Part shown: piece by piece, positions 1 to 8,986 of the stretch
Layout of the letters: each line of letters opens with the position of its first letter
Position numbering within the stretch: position 1 is the stretch's first letter
Origin: Pseudomonas cichorii
Lineage (GTDB): Bacteria; Pseudomonadota; Gammaproteobacteria; Pseudomonadales; Pseudomonadaceae
DNA: 64,000 nt
NCBI RefSeq assembly: GCF_003700275.1
Contig: NZ_RBRE01000039.1
Span: forward strand, 1-64,000
Direction of reading: 5' to 3'
The notes under the pieces: generated by a model
What the model was told of the DNA's origin: nothing
Databases searched by the model: none
Seen by the model: only the letters and a program-made list of their open reading frames with translations
Made by a program: the position numbers and the translations under genes

Positions 1-1100
1 TGGTTATACGCATGGCCAATTCAAAAGAATTGTCAGGCCCGGTCCGGGCTTGTCAAAGGGAGGGTGTTCCTGATCGGCCATGTTCATGTTGCCCGAATCC
101 TTTCGACTCTCTTGATAAGCAGAGTCCATATAAAGCAGTGTTATTCGTGGCGTCATTAAAATGACGTCGGTTGTTGGGGCGCTCCAATCTAACTGCACAT
201 AGTTGTTGGCAGAAAGTAATGAGTTCGTTGTTAAAAAAGTAACGACTGGTAATAGAATTTGCAAGTAAAAAAATGGCGCACTACATGAATTCACTTATTA
301 AACTTGAAGTGGTCTTACATGTTGCTATCTACCGTCTGCTAGTCGTGTAGTACGTTTCCTCTTTGGTGCGACGGGTATGGAAGTAAAATGAAATATAGTA
401 TTAGCTACTTGTCGAATGAGCCATTCGCAGAGTTGAAGTGTGTAAGGTGAAGCAAGGAAAGGCCTGAACTTGGATGCGGGGAGTATTTATGTATCACTTT
501 TATTGTGGTGATAGCGTAGAGTCAGCATCCTGAAGGCTTCTGTGCTGACTGGCTGGAGGTGGTGAAGTCCCGGAGTCATGCTTTGTAGGAAAGATCTGAT
601 CTTTTTGTGGTTTTGGTCTTTTCGCATGTCGATGTATAAGAAAGGTATATTTATATGTGTATTTTTTCAACATTCTGTTGGTATATGGCTTGAAGCGAAA
701 TGCATGGATTCACCCATAGAATATGATGCTCTCTTGATCACCTGTACGCGATGTGTGGCTTGTTGGTTATGAGGAAGGGCACCTTATAGATGTTCTGGTC
801 ATGATCCCCGAGGTCACTGAGTCTGTCCCGGGAAGTACCTGCCAGTAGTGCTCGGGGTTGCTGCATGCAGTATTGAAAGTAGTGGCAAGAAGCTATGGGG
901 ATGGCATCTATCCGGATCATTGCCGTTACCTGCGTAATCATGAAGGTGATGGCATGTTCATCGGCTATTGTCGGTCAGAGTTCAGAGGTTTAAAGACTAA
1001 TGCTTGACCTTGCGGCAATAATTGTTTTACCTGAGTTGCGATGCTCTATCTCAGCACTCCAGACGGTAATAATTTCATAAAATTCCGAAGGGGAGGCTCT
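1..1100. other. AT-richer region without a convincing gene
   Basis: This stretch is visibly richer in A and T than the rest of the window and carries no recognisable coding sequence. Two open frames exist (a 96-codon one on the minus strand at 4-294 and a 64-codon hydrophobic, cysteine-rich one on the plus strand at 578-772), but neither has a well-placed ribosome-binding site or a recognisable family. A hairpin with arms AGTCAGCA (520-527) and TGCTGACT (543-550) lies in the middle. It may hold upstream control sequence for the small ORF at 1101 and the response regulator at 1274, or remnants of transferred DNA. Confidence 0.5.
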
Positions 1101-1217
1101 ATGAAAAACATAAAAAATAGTTCGTTAATAGCGAAAATTGTAGGAATTTTCTGTTGTGTATGTGGGAATGGTCTTTGGCTGTTGGTCCGCGAGGGTGAGC
1201 GTCATGCAAAGCACTAA
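1101..1217 (+). CDS. Small hypothetical membrane peptide, 38 aa
   Basis: This short frame begins with ATG seven bases after a strong ribosome-binding site (GGGGAGG) and encodes 38 residues. A polar, lysine- and asparagine-containing start is followed by a hydrophobic stretch with two cysteines close together (residues 18-21) and a charged, histidine-containing end, so it could be a single-span membrane peptide. It ends 56 bases before the response-regulator gene and points the same way, which suggests a leader or co-transcribed peptide. No family is recognised. The ribosome-binding site is the main argument that it is real. Confidence 0.4.
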   Translation: MKNIKNSSLIAKIVGIFCCVCGNGLWLLVREGERHAKH

Positions 1218-1273
1218 ACGACTAAGCTATTGTGCTGACTCTGAAAATTCGAATAGCGAAAAGTGGACTGCCC

Positions 1274-1900
1274 ATGAATAAAGTGCTGATCGTGGATGAT
1301 CATCCTGTCATTCGCCTTGCTGTACGCATGCTGATGGAGCGCCATGGCTATGAGGTCATTGCGGAGACGGACAATGGAGTGGATGCGTTGCAACTGGCTC
1401 GCGAACATTTGCCGGATATTGTCATTCTGGATATAGGGATTCCCAAACTGGATGGCCTTGAAGTTATCGCGCGCCTGTCTGCCATGACATTGCCATTCAA
1501 GGTTCTGATTCTTACTTCCCAGGCTCCTGGCCACTTTTCCATGCGTTGCATGCAGGCCGGTGCGGCGGGATATGTCTGCAAGCAACAGGACCTGACCGAG
1601 CTGCTGAGTGCCATCAAGGCTGTGCTGTCGGGCTACAGCTACTTTCCCAACCAGGCCTTGCATACCGTGCGCTCAAGCATGGGCAATGCCAGTGAGGCCG
1701 ATATGGTCGACCGTCTCTCGGGGCGCGAGATGATGGTGCTGCAGCAACTGGCCAGAGGAAAAACCAACAAGGAAATTGCAGACGGCATGTTTCTCAGCAA
1801 CAAAACCGTCAGCACCTACAAGACACGCCTGCTGCTCAAGCTCAATGCGCACTCACTGGTCGATCTGATCGAGCTCGCCCAGCGTAACGGGCTGGTCTGA
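1274..1900 (+). CDS. NarL/FixJ-family response regulator (BvgA/RocA-like)
   Basis: This is a two-component response regulator of 208 residues. The receiver domain (about 1-120) has the acidic pair D8-D9, the phospho-acceptor D53, T81 and K103. The C-terminal LuxR-type helix-turn-helix (about 145-205) contains LSGREMMVLQQLARGKTNKEI and ends in a DNA-recognition helix. The start at 1274 is preferred over an in-frame upstream codon at 1232 because the receiver fold begins directly with MNKVLIVDDHP. No sensor kinase lies in the window, so it is an orphan here. BvgA, EvgA and RocA-type regulators, often linked to fimbriae or biofilm genes, have this architecture; the regulated genes are unknown. 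Confidence 0.85.
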   Translation: MNKVLIVDDHPVIRLAVRMLMERHGYEVIAETDNGVDALQLAREHLPDIVILDIGIPKLDGLEVIARLSAMTLPFKVLILTSQAPGHFSMRCMQAGAAGYVCKQQDLTELLSAIKAVLSGYSYFPNQALHTVRSSMGNASEADMVDRLSGREMMVLQQLARGKTNKEIADGMFLSNKTVSTYKTRLLLKLNAHSLVDLIELAQRNGLV

Positions 1901-2011
1901 TGCTCAAGCCCGCAAAGGTCCCCGTGGGTCGGCGCAGTTTCGCTCCGGCAAACCCGTGCGAAAGCCTCTCCTGATGAGAGGCTTTGAAAACGGGGTTATG
2001 CAAGGGCGCGC

Positions 2012-2194
2012 CTAGAGGTCGAAGTCGTAGTCGGCCAGTTGTTTCTGCAGGCGCCGTTCTTCAAGCAGATTATCGATGGTGCGTCGCTTGTTCAGATTGG
2101 TCTTGGCGGGTTCGACCGGTGCTTGCTCGCTTTCGTCTGAATCGACAGCGATAAAATCGTCGTCTACGTCCAATTGCTCTTTGCCAGTACTCAT
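2012..2194 (-). CDS. Small conserved PA3496-family protein
   Basis: This encodes a 60-residue, strongly acidic and polar protein without a signal peptide or membrane segment. A basic helical patch (NKRRTIDNLLEERRLQKQL) lies near the C-terminus. It resembles the short Pseudomonas proteins annotated as the PA3496 family, which are usually found beside nth, and that neighbourhood is kept here. The start at 2194 follows a CTGGAG ribosome-binding site; a longer in-frame extension to 2305 looks non-coding. The family is sometimes called a putative envelope integrity protein, but no biochemical role can be inferred from the sequence. Confidence 0.7.
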   Translation of the reverse strand: MSTGKEQLDVDDDFIAVDSDESEQAPVEPAKTNLNKRRTIDNLLEERRLQKQLADYDFDL

Positions 2195-2301
2195 GAAAGT
2201 TGACTCCAGGCTTTGGCTGTCGTTGGCGCACCTTATATCGATAATCCTGATGCCGGTAAAAAAGATTTTTTCAATCGATTGAGTAATAGAACTGCTATTG
2301 C

Positions 2302-2940
2302 TCAATCGTCAGAGGTCTTTTCCTTGTAGTCGCACAGGTCTTCGATTCGGCAACTGCCGCAGCGCGGCTTGCGTGCCTGGCATACATAACGCCCATGCAG
2401 GATCAGCCAGTGGTGGGCGTCCAGCAGGTAGTTTTTGGGTACAAATTTCATCAACTGCTTTTCCACTTCCACCACGTTTTTGCCGGGTGCGATACCGGTA
2501 CGGTTGCTGACCCGAAAAATGTGCGTGTCGACTGCCATCGCCATCTGGCGAAAAGCGGTGTTGAGCACGACATTGGCGGTTTTGCGGCCAACACCAGGCA
2601 AGGCCTCCAGGGCCTCACGAGTTTGTGGCACTTCACCGTTGTGCAGTTCCATCAGTAGCCGACAGGTTTCAATGACGTTTCTGGCCTTGCTGTTATAAAG
2701 CCCGATGGTCTTGATGTACTCGGACAAACCTTCCACACCCAGCGCATGGATCGCCTGCGGCGTGTTGGCCACCGGGTACAGCCTTGCCGTGGCCTTGTTG
2801 ACGCTGACATCGGTAGCCTGTGCAGACAGGATCACCGATATCAGCAACTCGAACGGCGTGGTGTAGGCCAGTTCGGTTTTTGGATCAGGATTGTCTTCGT
2901 GGAGCCTGCGGAAGATTTCCAGACGTTTTGCGGCATTCAT
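2302..2940 (-). CDS. nth: Endonuclease III
   Basis: This is the DNA glycosylase/AP lyase that removes oxidised pyrimidines in base excision repair. The 212-residue length matches the family. The helix-hairpin-helix region carries LPGVGRKTANVV with the catalytic lysine, followed by the catalytic aspartate in VDTHIFRV. The C-terminal [4Fe-4S] loop has the four cysteines in the pattern C-x6-C-x2-C-x5-C (CQARKPRCGSCRIEDLC). The start codon overlaps the end of rnfE by four bases, so nth is translationally coupled to the Rnf operon, as in other Pseudomonas and in enteric bacteria. Confidence 0.97.
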   Translation of the reverse strand: MNAAKRLEIFRRLHEDNPDPKTELAYTTPFELLISVILSAQATDVSVNKATARLYPVANTPQAIHALGVEGLSEYIKTIGLYNSKARNVIETCRLLMELHNGEVPQTREALEALPGVGRKTANVVLNTAFRQMAMAVDTHIFRVSNRTGIAPGKNVVEVEKQLMKFVPKNYLLDAHHWLILHGRYVCQARKPRCGSCRIEDLCDYKEKTSDD

Positions 2941-3518
2941 GAAGAGGGTATTTCCTTGGAAGGTGTCGGCCTGCTCAAGGCGTTGTAGCCGGCAAGCAGA
3001 AGGCCCAGAAGTATGAAGCCACCCGGCGCCAGAATTGCCATGTGCAAGGCCGGGTTCGGAAGGTTAATTTGCCACTGGATGGCCTGATTGCCAAACAGCC
3101 AATGGGCATTGGCAAGAATCGTCGCGTTGCCCAGCAGTTCGCGTAGAAAACCCAGCATCAGTATCAACGCGGCGTATCCGCCCAGAAGTTTTGCGCTGAT
3201 GTTCGCCACCCGGATCTGCATGCAGTGGATCGCGATCAAGGGCAGATAGACGCCCAGCGCCTGATGCAGTGCAGGTGCCAGAAGTTGCAGAGCCGTTTCT
3301 GTACCTGTGACCAGTGTGGCGGCAATCAGGGCGCTGGCGAGCCATCTCTGAGCTGCATCCAGTAGCGCAGATAGCGCCTGCAACAAGGCTCTGTGCAAGG
3401 TCGCGACCATCGCGAAGATCAGCAGGAAAGCCAGCGCCTTGATCAGCGTGTCCGTGACGCCCAGCAGCGGGACCAGGCTCAGGCTGCCGATCATGATTGC
3501 TGACGTCCGCAGGCTCAT
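2937..3518 (-). CDS. rnfE: Divergent Rnf complex subunit RnfE
   Basis: This is a polytopic inner-membrane protein of 193 residues in the RnfE/NqrD family, the partner of RnfA in the membrane core of the ion-translocating Rnf/Rsx complex. The family signatures GFLRELLGNATILA and PGGFILLGLLLAGYNAL are present. The first conserved cysteine (in E. coli the LLGLCPL motif) is missing: the aligned sequence is LLGVTDT, with threonine at 22. The second cysteine is kept as C99 in LPLIAIHC. It overlaps rnfG and nth by four bases each, in one operon. Together with the changes in RnfA this argues against a normal intramembrane [2Fe-2S] site. Confidence 0.85.
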   Translation of the reverse strand: MSLRTSAIMIGSLSLVPLLGVTDTLIKALAFLLIFAMVATLHRALLQALSALLDAAQRWLASALIAATLVTGTETALQLLAPALHQALGVYLPLIAIHCMQIRVANISAKLLGGYAALILMLGFLRELLGNATILANAHWLFGNQAIQWQINLPNPALHMAILAPGGFILLGLLLAGYNALSRPTPSKEIPSS

Positions 3519-4114
3519 GGCTGTCCCCCGACTTGAGGCAGAAGCTGTGCCTGGTGATTGTCGAAGTAGCGCAAGGTATCGCGCAGTGTGTCGACCACGG
3601 CTCTGGAGGTGATTGTGGCGCCGGCGATCTGATCGAAAGCGCCGTTATCCGTTTTCACTGCCCAGTTCGCTTCGCCGGGGCCGTCCAGCGATTTCCCTGA
3701 AAAACCGTTCAGCCACTGCGGTTCGCTGGCGATACGGGCACCGATGCCGGGTGTCTCGTGCTGTTCAAGCAGCTTGATACCCAGCAACCGGCCTTCAGCC
3801 GACACGCCGACCAGCAATTCCACCGGGCCGGCATAACCCTGGCCGCGGCTATGAAAGATCACGGCGCAGGGCCGGCCGGCACGGGTGGCGAGATAGGCGC
3901 TCAGCACTGATGAATCGCTGACGGGCAGGGTCAATGGCTGGCGCAGTGGCTGATTGTCGTAGCTGGCGCGTGGCAGCACGCTTGACCATTCCTGATCGCG
4001 TGCCTGTTCCTGGGCGGCTTGAATGCGCGGGCTGGCTGCGTGTTGCAGGGCAACGGTAATGCCGATGCCCAGTCCGGCGATGACCAGCAGGGTCAGCAGC
4101 CCGGACGCTTTCAT
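3515..4114 (-). CDS. rnfG: Rnf complex FMN-binding subunit RnfG
   Basis: RnfG is the membrane-anchored periplasmic subunit that carries FMN covalently linked to threonine. The 199 residues comprise an N-terminal transmembrane helix (about 5-23) and an FMN-binding domain containing [14 protein letters not shown] and the flavinylation motif AGATITSR, with T167 as the acceptor. The usual serine at the first motif position is alanine here, but the essential threonine is present. The ATG at 4114 overlaps the stop of the upstream RnfB-RnfD gene, so the two are translationally coupled. The gene therefore still looks able to take part in membrane electron transfer. Confidence 0.9.
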   Translation of the reverse strand: MKASGLLTLLVIAGLGIGITVALQHAASPRIQAAQEQARDQEWSSVLPRASYDNQPLRQPLTLPVSDSSVLSAYLATRAGRPCAVIFHSRGQGYAGPVELLVGVSAEGRLLGIKLLEQHETPGIGARIASEPQWLNGFSGKSLDGPGEANWAVKTDNGAFDQIAGATITSRAVVDTLRDTLRYFDNHQAQLLPQVGGQP

Positions 4115-6069
4115 GAGGTCGTTTCCGCAGATGCTCGCATTGCCAGCCGCTCCAGGGCCGGTACGGCAAGATTCATCAGCAGCACGGCAAAGGCCACGCC
4201 GTCCGGGTAGGCGCCCCAGGTGCGTATCACGTAGGTCAGCAGGCCGATGCCGACCCCGAACAGCAGGCGTGCACGCGGGCTGGCGGGGCCGGATACCGGT
4301 TCGGTGGCGATAAAGAACGCCCCGAGCATCGTGGCGCCGGTCAGCAGGTGAAACAGCGGTGAACCATGGGAGTCCGATCCCGAGCCGTTCCAGAACAACA
4401 GGCTGACCACGAACAGGCTGGCCAGCATGCCCAGCGGAGCCTGCCAACTGATGATCCGCTGTTGCAGCAACAGTGTGCCGCCGGCCAGAAAGGCCAGATT
4501 GACCCATTCGCTGCCACGACCGCCCATGCTCCCGAAAGCGGGGTTGCCCGTGAACAGTTCATCGATGGTCAGATGAGTGTTGATGCGCAGTACATCCAGA
4601 ACCGTGGCCTGGGCCCAGGCATCCGGCTGCTGAGCAACACTGAAGCCGAAAATCTGCTGCAGGCTGCCTGTCAGACTCAAGCCATGACTGGCAGGCCAGT
4701 GATTCATCTGTTGGGCAAAGCAGGCCAGTGCAAAGGCATAGCCGAGCATGGCCGGATTGAAAGGATTCTTGCCGACACCGCCATACAAGTGTTTGCCAAA
4801 TAGCATGGCGAAGGCGCTGGCCGCACAGGTCAGCCACCAGGGCGAGTAAGGCGGCAAGGCGAAGGCGAGCAGGGTTGCGCTGACCAGTGCGCTGCCGTCC
4901 AGCAGGCCTGGGCGCACGGGCTGGTTACGCAAGCGCAGGCAGGCGCACTCGGTCAGCAGGGCAGTACTGGCGGCCAGCAGCCAGGTCAGCAGCACGCCCC
5001 AGCCATACAGCCACAGCAGCGCCAATGCGCCAGGCAGCAGGGCAAGCAGCACCGTGCCCATGGATTTTTGCAGGCGTTCAGGCGTTTGCATCTTCATCTC
5101 GGCGTGTTGCAGCTCTGTGCTCAGGGCGGCGAGCTGTTCGGCCGATGCCTCTGCTGCCTGGGCTTTTTTCAGGGCAGCGCGGGCCATGGCCAACTGGATC
5201 TTGGCGCGCTTTACGCCGCCGTTGTCGACTTTGGCGACGGGTGCCCGGGGTTGTTCAGGCGCATCGCGCAGCAGTGTTTCCAGAGCCTGTTCGGCAGCCT
5301 CGAATTCACGTTGCAGTTCCACCAGCCGTGCAGCCTGCTCGGCGATGGGAGGATGACCGAAAGCCTTGAGCGACTTGTTCAGTTGTGCCCGGCTCATGGC
5401 TACGTTGATACGGGCTTTTTTCAGCGCTTCGTCTTCCACGTTTGTCTTGTCGCTACGCGCCCGATCAATTGCCGAGGCTGGTTGGGCACTGCTGACCGGT
5501 GACGGTTTTTGCGCGCGCGCCTGGCGTTCTGCCGCACGTTGTTCCTGCTCACGACGCAACCGGGCATTGCGCGACTCGAAACGATGGCGCGCATGGTTGC
5601 GCTTGTGGGTGCGGGCCTGTTGCTGTTCGGCAGACAGGCTGGGATCGCCGACCATCGGCGTGACGTTTGTCGGTTTCAGTGGAAGCATATCGATGCAATC
5701 TACCGGACAGGGCGCCACGCACAGGTCGCAGCCGGTGCATTCGTCGACGATGACCGTATGCATCTGCTTGGCCGCCCCGACAATCGCATCCACCGGGCAG
5801 GCCTGAATACACTTGGTGCAGCCGATGCACTCGGCCTCACGAATGAACGCGACCTGCGCCGGTGCCAGGCCGCGCTTGGTATCCAGTGGCAGCACTGGCA
5901 CGCGCAGCAGTTGCGCCAGTTGACCAATGGTTTCCTCACCTCCCGGTGGGCATTTATTGATGGCTTCACCACTGGCAATGCCTTCGGCGTAGGGCTTGCA
6001 GCCGGGATGGCCGCATTTGCCGCACTGGGTCTGCGGCAGCAGGGCGTCGATGCTGTGTATCAGGTTCAT
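4111..6069 (-). CDS. RnfB-RnfD fusion protein of a remodelled Rnf complex
   Basis: One 652-residue frame joins two normally separate Rnf subunits. Residues 1-125 are RnfB-like: a [4Fe-4S] motif (C16, C19, C24, C40) and two ferredoxin-type clusters (C81/84/87/91 and C111/114/117/121). The usual N-terminal membrane anchor of RnfB is absent. Residues 150-325 form a charged helical linker with two KKAR/KRAK-type repeats (near 217 and 287) resembling the tail repeats seen at RnfC or long RnfB C-termini. Residues from about 327 are RnfD: the membrane domain with [17 protein letters not shown] and a likely flavin-carrying threonine T489 (QATVLD). No rnfC lies between the halves or elsewhere in the operon. 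An assembly error is possible, but the frame is clean throughout. Confidence 0.85.
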   Translation of the reverse strand: MNLIHSIDALLPQTQCGKCGHPGCKPYAEGIASGEAINKCPPGGEETIGQLAQLLRVPVLPLDTKRGLAPAQVAFIREAECIGCTKCIQACPVDAIVGAAKQMHTVIVDECTGCDLCVAPCPVDCIDMLPLKPTNVTPMVGDPSLSAEQQQARTHKRNHARHRFESRNARLRREQEQRAAERQARAQKPSPVSSAQPASAIDRARSDKTNVEDEALKKARINVAMSRAQLNKSLKAFGHPPIAEQAARLVELQREFEAAEQALETLLRDAPEQPRAPVAKVDNGGVKRAKIQLAMARAALKKAQAAEASAEQLAALSTELQHAEMKMQTPERLQKSMGTVLLALLPGALALLWLYGWGVLLTWLLAASTALLTECACLRLRNQPVRPGLLDGSALVSATLLAFALPPYSPWWLTCAASAFAMLFGKHLYGGVGKNPFNPAMLGYAFALACFAQQMNHWPASHGLSLTGSLQQIFGFSVAQQPDAWAQATVLDVLRINTHLTIDELFTGNPAFGSMGGRGSEWVNLAFLAGGTLLLQQRIISWQAPLGMLASLFVVSLLFWNGSGSDSHGSPLFHLLTGATMLGAFFIATEPVSGPASPRARLLFGVGIGLLTYVIRTWGAYPDGVAFAVLLMNLAVPALERLAMRASAETTS

Positions 6070-6647
6070 GCCTTGACCAGCCCGTTGAAGCCCAGAAAAG
6101 CCAGCCCCATGAGGCCGACACCGATCAGTTGAATCGGCATCCCGCGAAACGGTTGTGGAATGTCTTCGGTCCGCACCCGTTGTCCAAGATCATCCAGCAG
6201 GCTCAAGACCAGCCAGAAACCGAGGCCTGCACCCAGGCTTAAGGCCAGCAGATGGCCAAGCCCCTGTTCAGGCAGCTGTTCAGGCCCTATGCCGAGCAGC
6301 AATACACCAGTTACGCCTGCATTGCCCAGCAACAACGGCCGCAGTCCGTCGAAGTCCAGACGTGGGAACAGTCTTTTCAGTGCCGTCAGGCTGGGCATGG
6401 TCAACAGCACCAGTACCGGCAGGAATACGAACAGCCGCAGGTAAGGCACTGGAAGCAAGTAGTGCAGGATCAGATAGCTGACGATGCTGCTTGCCAGCAT
6501 CAGCCAGCAGGTCGCGATCCCCAGCGCATGCAGGCGATGGCGGTGCAGGGAAGTGGTTCGAGTCAGCGGATCGGCGCCCAGCGGCTGCTGCAACACGAAG
6601 TTGTTGATCAGCGCGGCACTCAGGAGTGTGTAGATGAAGTCGGTCAT
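6066..6647 (-). CDS. rnfA: Divergent Rnf complex subunit RnfA
   Basis: This 193-residue polytopic membrane protein belongs to the RnfA/NqrE family and is the first gene of the operon. The family start (NNFVL near residue 15), PAPFRG-like [13 protein letters not shown] and the end [15 protein letters not shown] are clear. The two cysteines that normally contribute to the intramembrane [2Fe-2S] cluster are both missing: position 25 is alanine (LGADPL in place of LGLCPF) and the asparagine-cysteine pair of the second motif is N109-A110. Length and membrane topology are otherwise normal, so this is a diverged rather than a broken gene. It overlaps the RnfB-RnfD gene by four bases. Confidence 0.87.
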   Translation of the reverse strand: MTDFIYTLLSAALINNFVLQQPLGADPLTRTTSLHRHRLHALGIATCWLMLASSIVSYLILHYLLPVPYLRLFVFLPVLVLLTMPSLTALKRLFPRLDFDGLRPLLLGNAGVTGVLLLGIGPEQLPEQGLGHLLALSLGAGLGFWLVLSLLDDLGQRVRTEDIPQPFRGMPIQLIGVGLMGLAFLGFNGLVKA

Positions 6648-6727
6648 GATCTTGCCGGGTGGCGAACAGGCTGGCGAGCCTCTTTCAAGGGTAGACAGTA
6701 TCCGGCAAGGAAGCGGCTTGCGGACAT

Positions 6728-6774
6728 GCGAAGGCCCGATAGCAGCCAGGTTGCAACTGCTATCGGGCCTTCGC
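6728..6774 (-). terminator. Hairpin downstream of metG
   Basis: Two perfect 18-base arms (6728-6745 and 6757-6774; core AAGGCCCGATAGCAG) flank an 11-base loop just after the metG stop. There is no long T-run, so it may end transcription inefficiently or protect the 3' end of the mRNA. It separates metG from the rnf operon, which runs in the same direction. Confidence 0.7.
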
Positions 6775-6779
6775 GTGCA

Positions 6780-8822
6780 TCACTTGATGCGTTGGCCTGG
6801 CTTGGCGCCGCTGTCGGGGCTCAGCAGGTAGATTTCTTCACCGCCAGGGCCGGCAGCCATCACCATGCCTTCTGACATGCCGAAGCGCATCTTACGTGGT
6901 TTGAGGTTGGCGATCATCATGGTCAGGCGACCTTCCAGTTCGCTCGGGTTCGGGTAGGCGCTCTTGATTCCGGAGAACACGTTGCGCTGCTCGTCGCCGA
7001 TATCCAGAGTCAGGCGCAACAGTTTGTCGGCGCCTTCCACGTGTTCGGCTTTGAGGATCAGTGCAACCCGCAGGTCGACGGCGGCGAAGGTATCGAAATC
7101 GATTTCCGCCGACAGCGGATCCTTGGCCAGTTCGCCGTTGCCTTTGGGCGCAGTGTCGGTTGCGCTGGCGGCGAGGTCTTCCTTGGAGGCTGCGGTCATG
7201 GCTTCCACTTTCAACGGATCGATGCGGGTCATCAGCGCCGAGAACGGATTGAGCTGATGATTGCCCAGCAGGGTCTTGTGGTCGTTCCAGGTCAGCGGCG
7301 CGACATTGAGGAACTTCTCGGCGTCAGCGGCCAGCAGTGGCAGCACCGGCTTGAGGAAGATCACCAGTTGGCGGAACAGGTTGATGCCCAGGGCGCAAAC
7401 GGCCTGGACTTCATCCTGCTTGCCTTCCTGTTTGGCCAGCGCCCATGGCGCCTTGTCGGCAATGAAAGCGTTGGCGCGGTCGGCCAGGGCCATGGTTTCA
7501 CGCATGGCGCGGGCAAAGTCGCGTGCCTCGTAGGCTTCGGCGATGCTCGGTGCGGCAGCCAGGAAAGCGTCGGTCAGTTCCGGTGCGGCATTGCTTTCGA
7601 CCAGAACGCCGGCGTTGCCTTTGTGAATGAAGCCGGCACAGCGGCTGGCGATATTGACCACCTTGCCGATCAGGTCGGAGTTGACCTTTTGCACGAAGTC
7701 TTCAAGGTTCAGGTCGAGGTCGTCGACGCCGCGGCCCAGCTTCGAGGCGTAGTAGTAACGCAGGTACTCGGGCGGCAGGTGTTCCAGGTAGGTGCGGGCC
7801 TTGATGAAGGTGCCGCGCGACTTGGACATTTTCTGCCCGTTCACGGTCAGGTAACCGTGTACGTTGATGCCGGTAGGCTTGCGCAGGCCGGCGCCTTCGA
7901 GCATGGCAGGCCAGAACAGGGCGTGGAAGTTGACGATGTCCTTGCCGATGAAGTGGTACAGCTCGGTGCTGGAATCCTTGGCCCAGTAGGCATCGAAGTC
8001 CAGGTCCGGGCGGCGCTCGCAGAGGTTCTTGAAGCTGGCCATGTAGCCGATAGGCGCATCCAGCCAGACATAGAAGTATTTGCCCGGCTCGTCCGGAATC
8101 TCGAAGCCAAAATACGGCGCGTCGCGGGAGATGTCCCACTGCTGCAGGCCGCTATCCAGCCATTCGGCGATCTTGTTGGCGACCGCATCCTGCAGCGTGC
8201 CGCTGCGGGTCCAGCTCTTGAGCATGGCGTCGAATGCGGGCAGGTCGAAGAAGAAGTGCTTGGAATCCTTCAGGACCGGCGTGGCACCGGAAATCGCCGA
8301 TTTCGGATCTTTCAGATCGGTCGGGGCATAGGTCGCGCCGCATTTTTCGCAGTTGTCGCCGTACTGGTCCTCGGTGCCGCATTTCGGACAGGTGCCCTTG
8401 ATAAAGCGGTCGGCCAGGAACATTTTCTTTTCTGGGTCGAAATACTGCGTGATCGAGCGAGTGGCGATATGCCCGGCATCGCGCAGGCGCGTGTAGATCA
8501 TGCTCGACAGCTCGCGGTTTTCTTCCGAGTGCGTCGAGTGGAAGTTGTCGAAGTCCACCAGGAAGTCGGCAAAGTCGGCGCTGTGCTCGGCCTTGACGTT
8601 GTCGATCAGTTGTTCCGGGGTGATGCCTTCCTTTTCTGCACGCAGCATGATTGCCGAGCCGTGGGCATCGTCTGCGCAGACATAAGTGCACTGGTTGCCG
8701 CGGTGCTTCTGGAAACGTACCCACATGTCGGTCTGGATGTACTCGAGCATGTGGCCAAGGTGAATGGAACCATTGGCATAGGGCAGGGCGCTGGTAACGA
8801 GAATCTTGCGTGGCTCGGACAT
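6780..8822 (-). CDS. metG: Methionyl-tRNA synthetase
   Basis: This charges tRNA-Met for translation. The 680-residue protein has the class I signature in the HLGH form near residue 21, a zinc-binding knuckle domain ([18 protein letters not shown]), and the KMSKSRG loop. The C-terminal domain (about 575-680, beginning near [15 protein letters not shown]) is the EMAP/Trbp-type tRNA-binding and dimerisation module. Length and domain order match the long bacterial MetG of gammaproteobacteria. It is divergent from mrp (165 bases between the starts), as elsewhere in Pseudomonas. Confidence 0.98.
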   Translation of the reverse strand: MSEPRKILVTSALPYANGSIHLGHMLEYIQTDMWVRFQKHRGNQCTYVCADDAHGSAIMLRAEKEGITPEQLIDNVKAEHSADFADFLVDFDNFHSTHSEENRELSSMIYTRLRDAGHIATRSITQYFDPEKKMFLADRFIKGTCPKCGTEDQYGDNCEKCGATYAPTDLKDPKSAISGATPVLKDSKHFFFDLPAFDAMLKSWTRSGTLQDAVANKIAEWLDSGLQQWDISRDAPYFGFEIPDEPGKYFYVWLDAPIGYMASFKNLCERRPDLDFDAYWAKDSSTELYHFIGKDIVNFHALFWPAMLEGAGLRKPTGINVHGYLTVNGQKMSKSRGTFIKARTYLEHLPPEYLRYYYASKLGRGVDDLDLNLEDFVQKVNSDLIGKVVNIASRCAGFIHKGNAGVLVESNAAPELTDAFLAAAPSIAEAYEARDFARAMRETMALADRANAFIADKAPWALAKQEGKQDEVQAVCALGINLFRQLVIFLKPVLPLLAADAEKFLNVAPLTWNDHKTLLGNHQLNPFSALMTRIDPLKVEAMTAASKEDLAASATDTAPKGNGELAKDPLSAEIDFDTFAAVDLRVALILKAEHVEGADKLLRLTLDIGDEQRNVFSGIKSAYPNPSELEGRLTMMIANLKPRKMRFGMSEGMVMAAGPGGEEIYLLSPDSGAKPGQRIK

Positions 8823-8986
8823 GGGGCTCGGCTACTTGAAGTGAAACGGAGGTCGGCCACTATAAAGGTCTGAGCAATTTTTTTCACCTTGCAGCGACCC
8901 TGCAAATGCAGTGAAACCATGTCGGGATTCGACATAACGGGTAGGATAGCCGCCTGTTTCAGTCAGTCTCTTTTCGGAGTAAGCCC

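Noticed and set aside
4..294. A 96-codon minus-strand frame with a hydrophobic start
   Set aside because: No ribosome-binding site and no recognised family; composition of the surrounding DNA is non-coding.
578..772. A 64-codon plus-strand hydrophobic, Cys-rich frame
   Set aside because: The only possible ribosome-binding site is too close to the start and nothing supports translation.
7041..8873. A 610-codon frame opposite metG
   Set aside because: It is the complement of a firmly identified gene in a high-GC genome; no domain in the translation.
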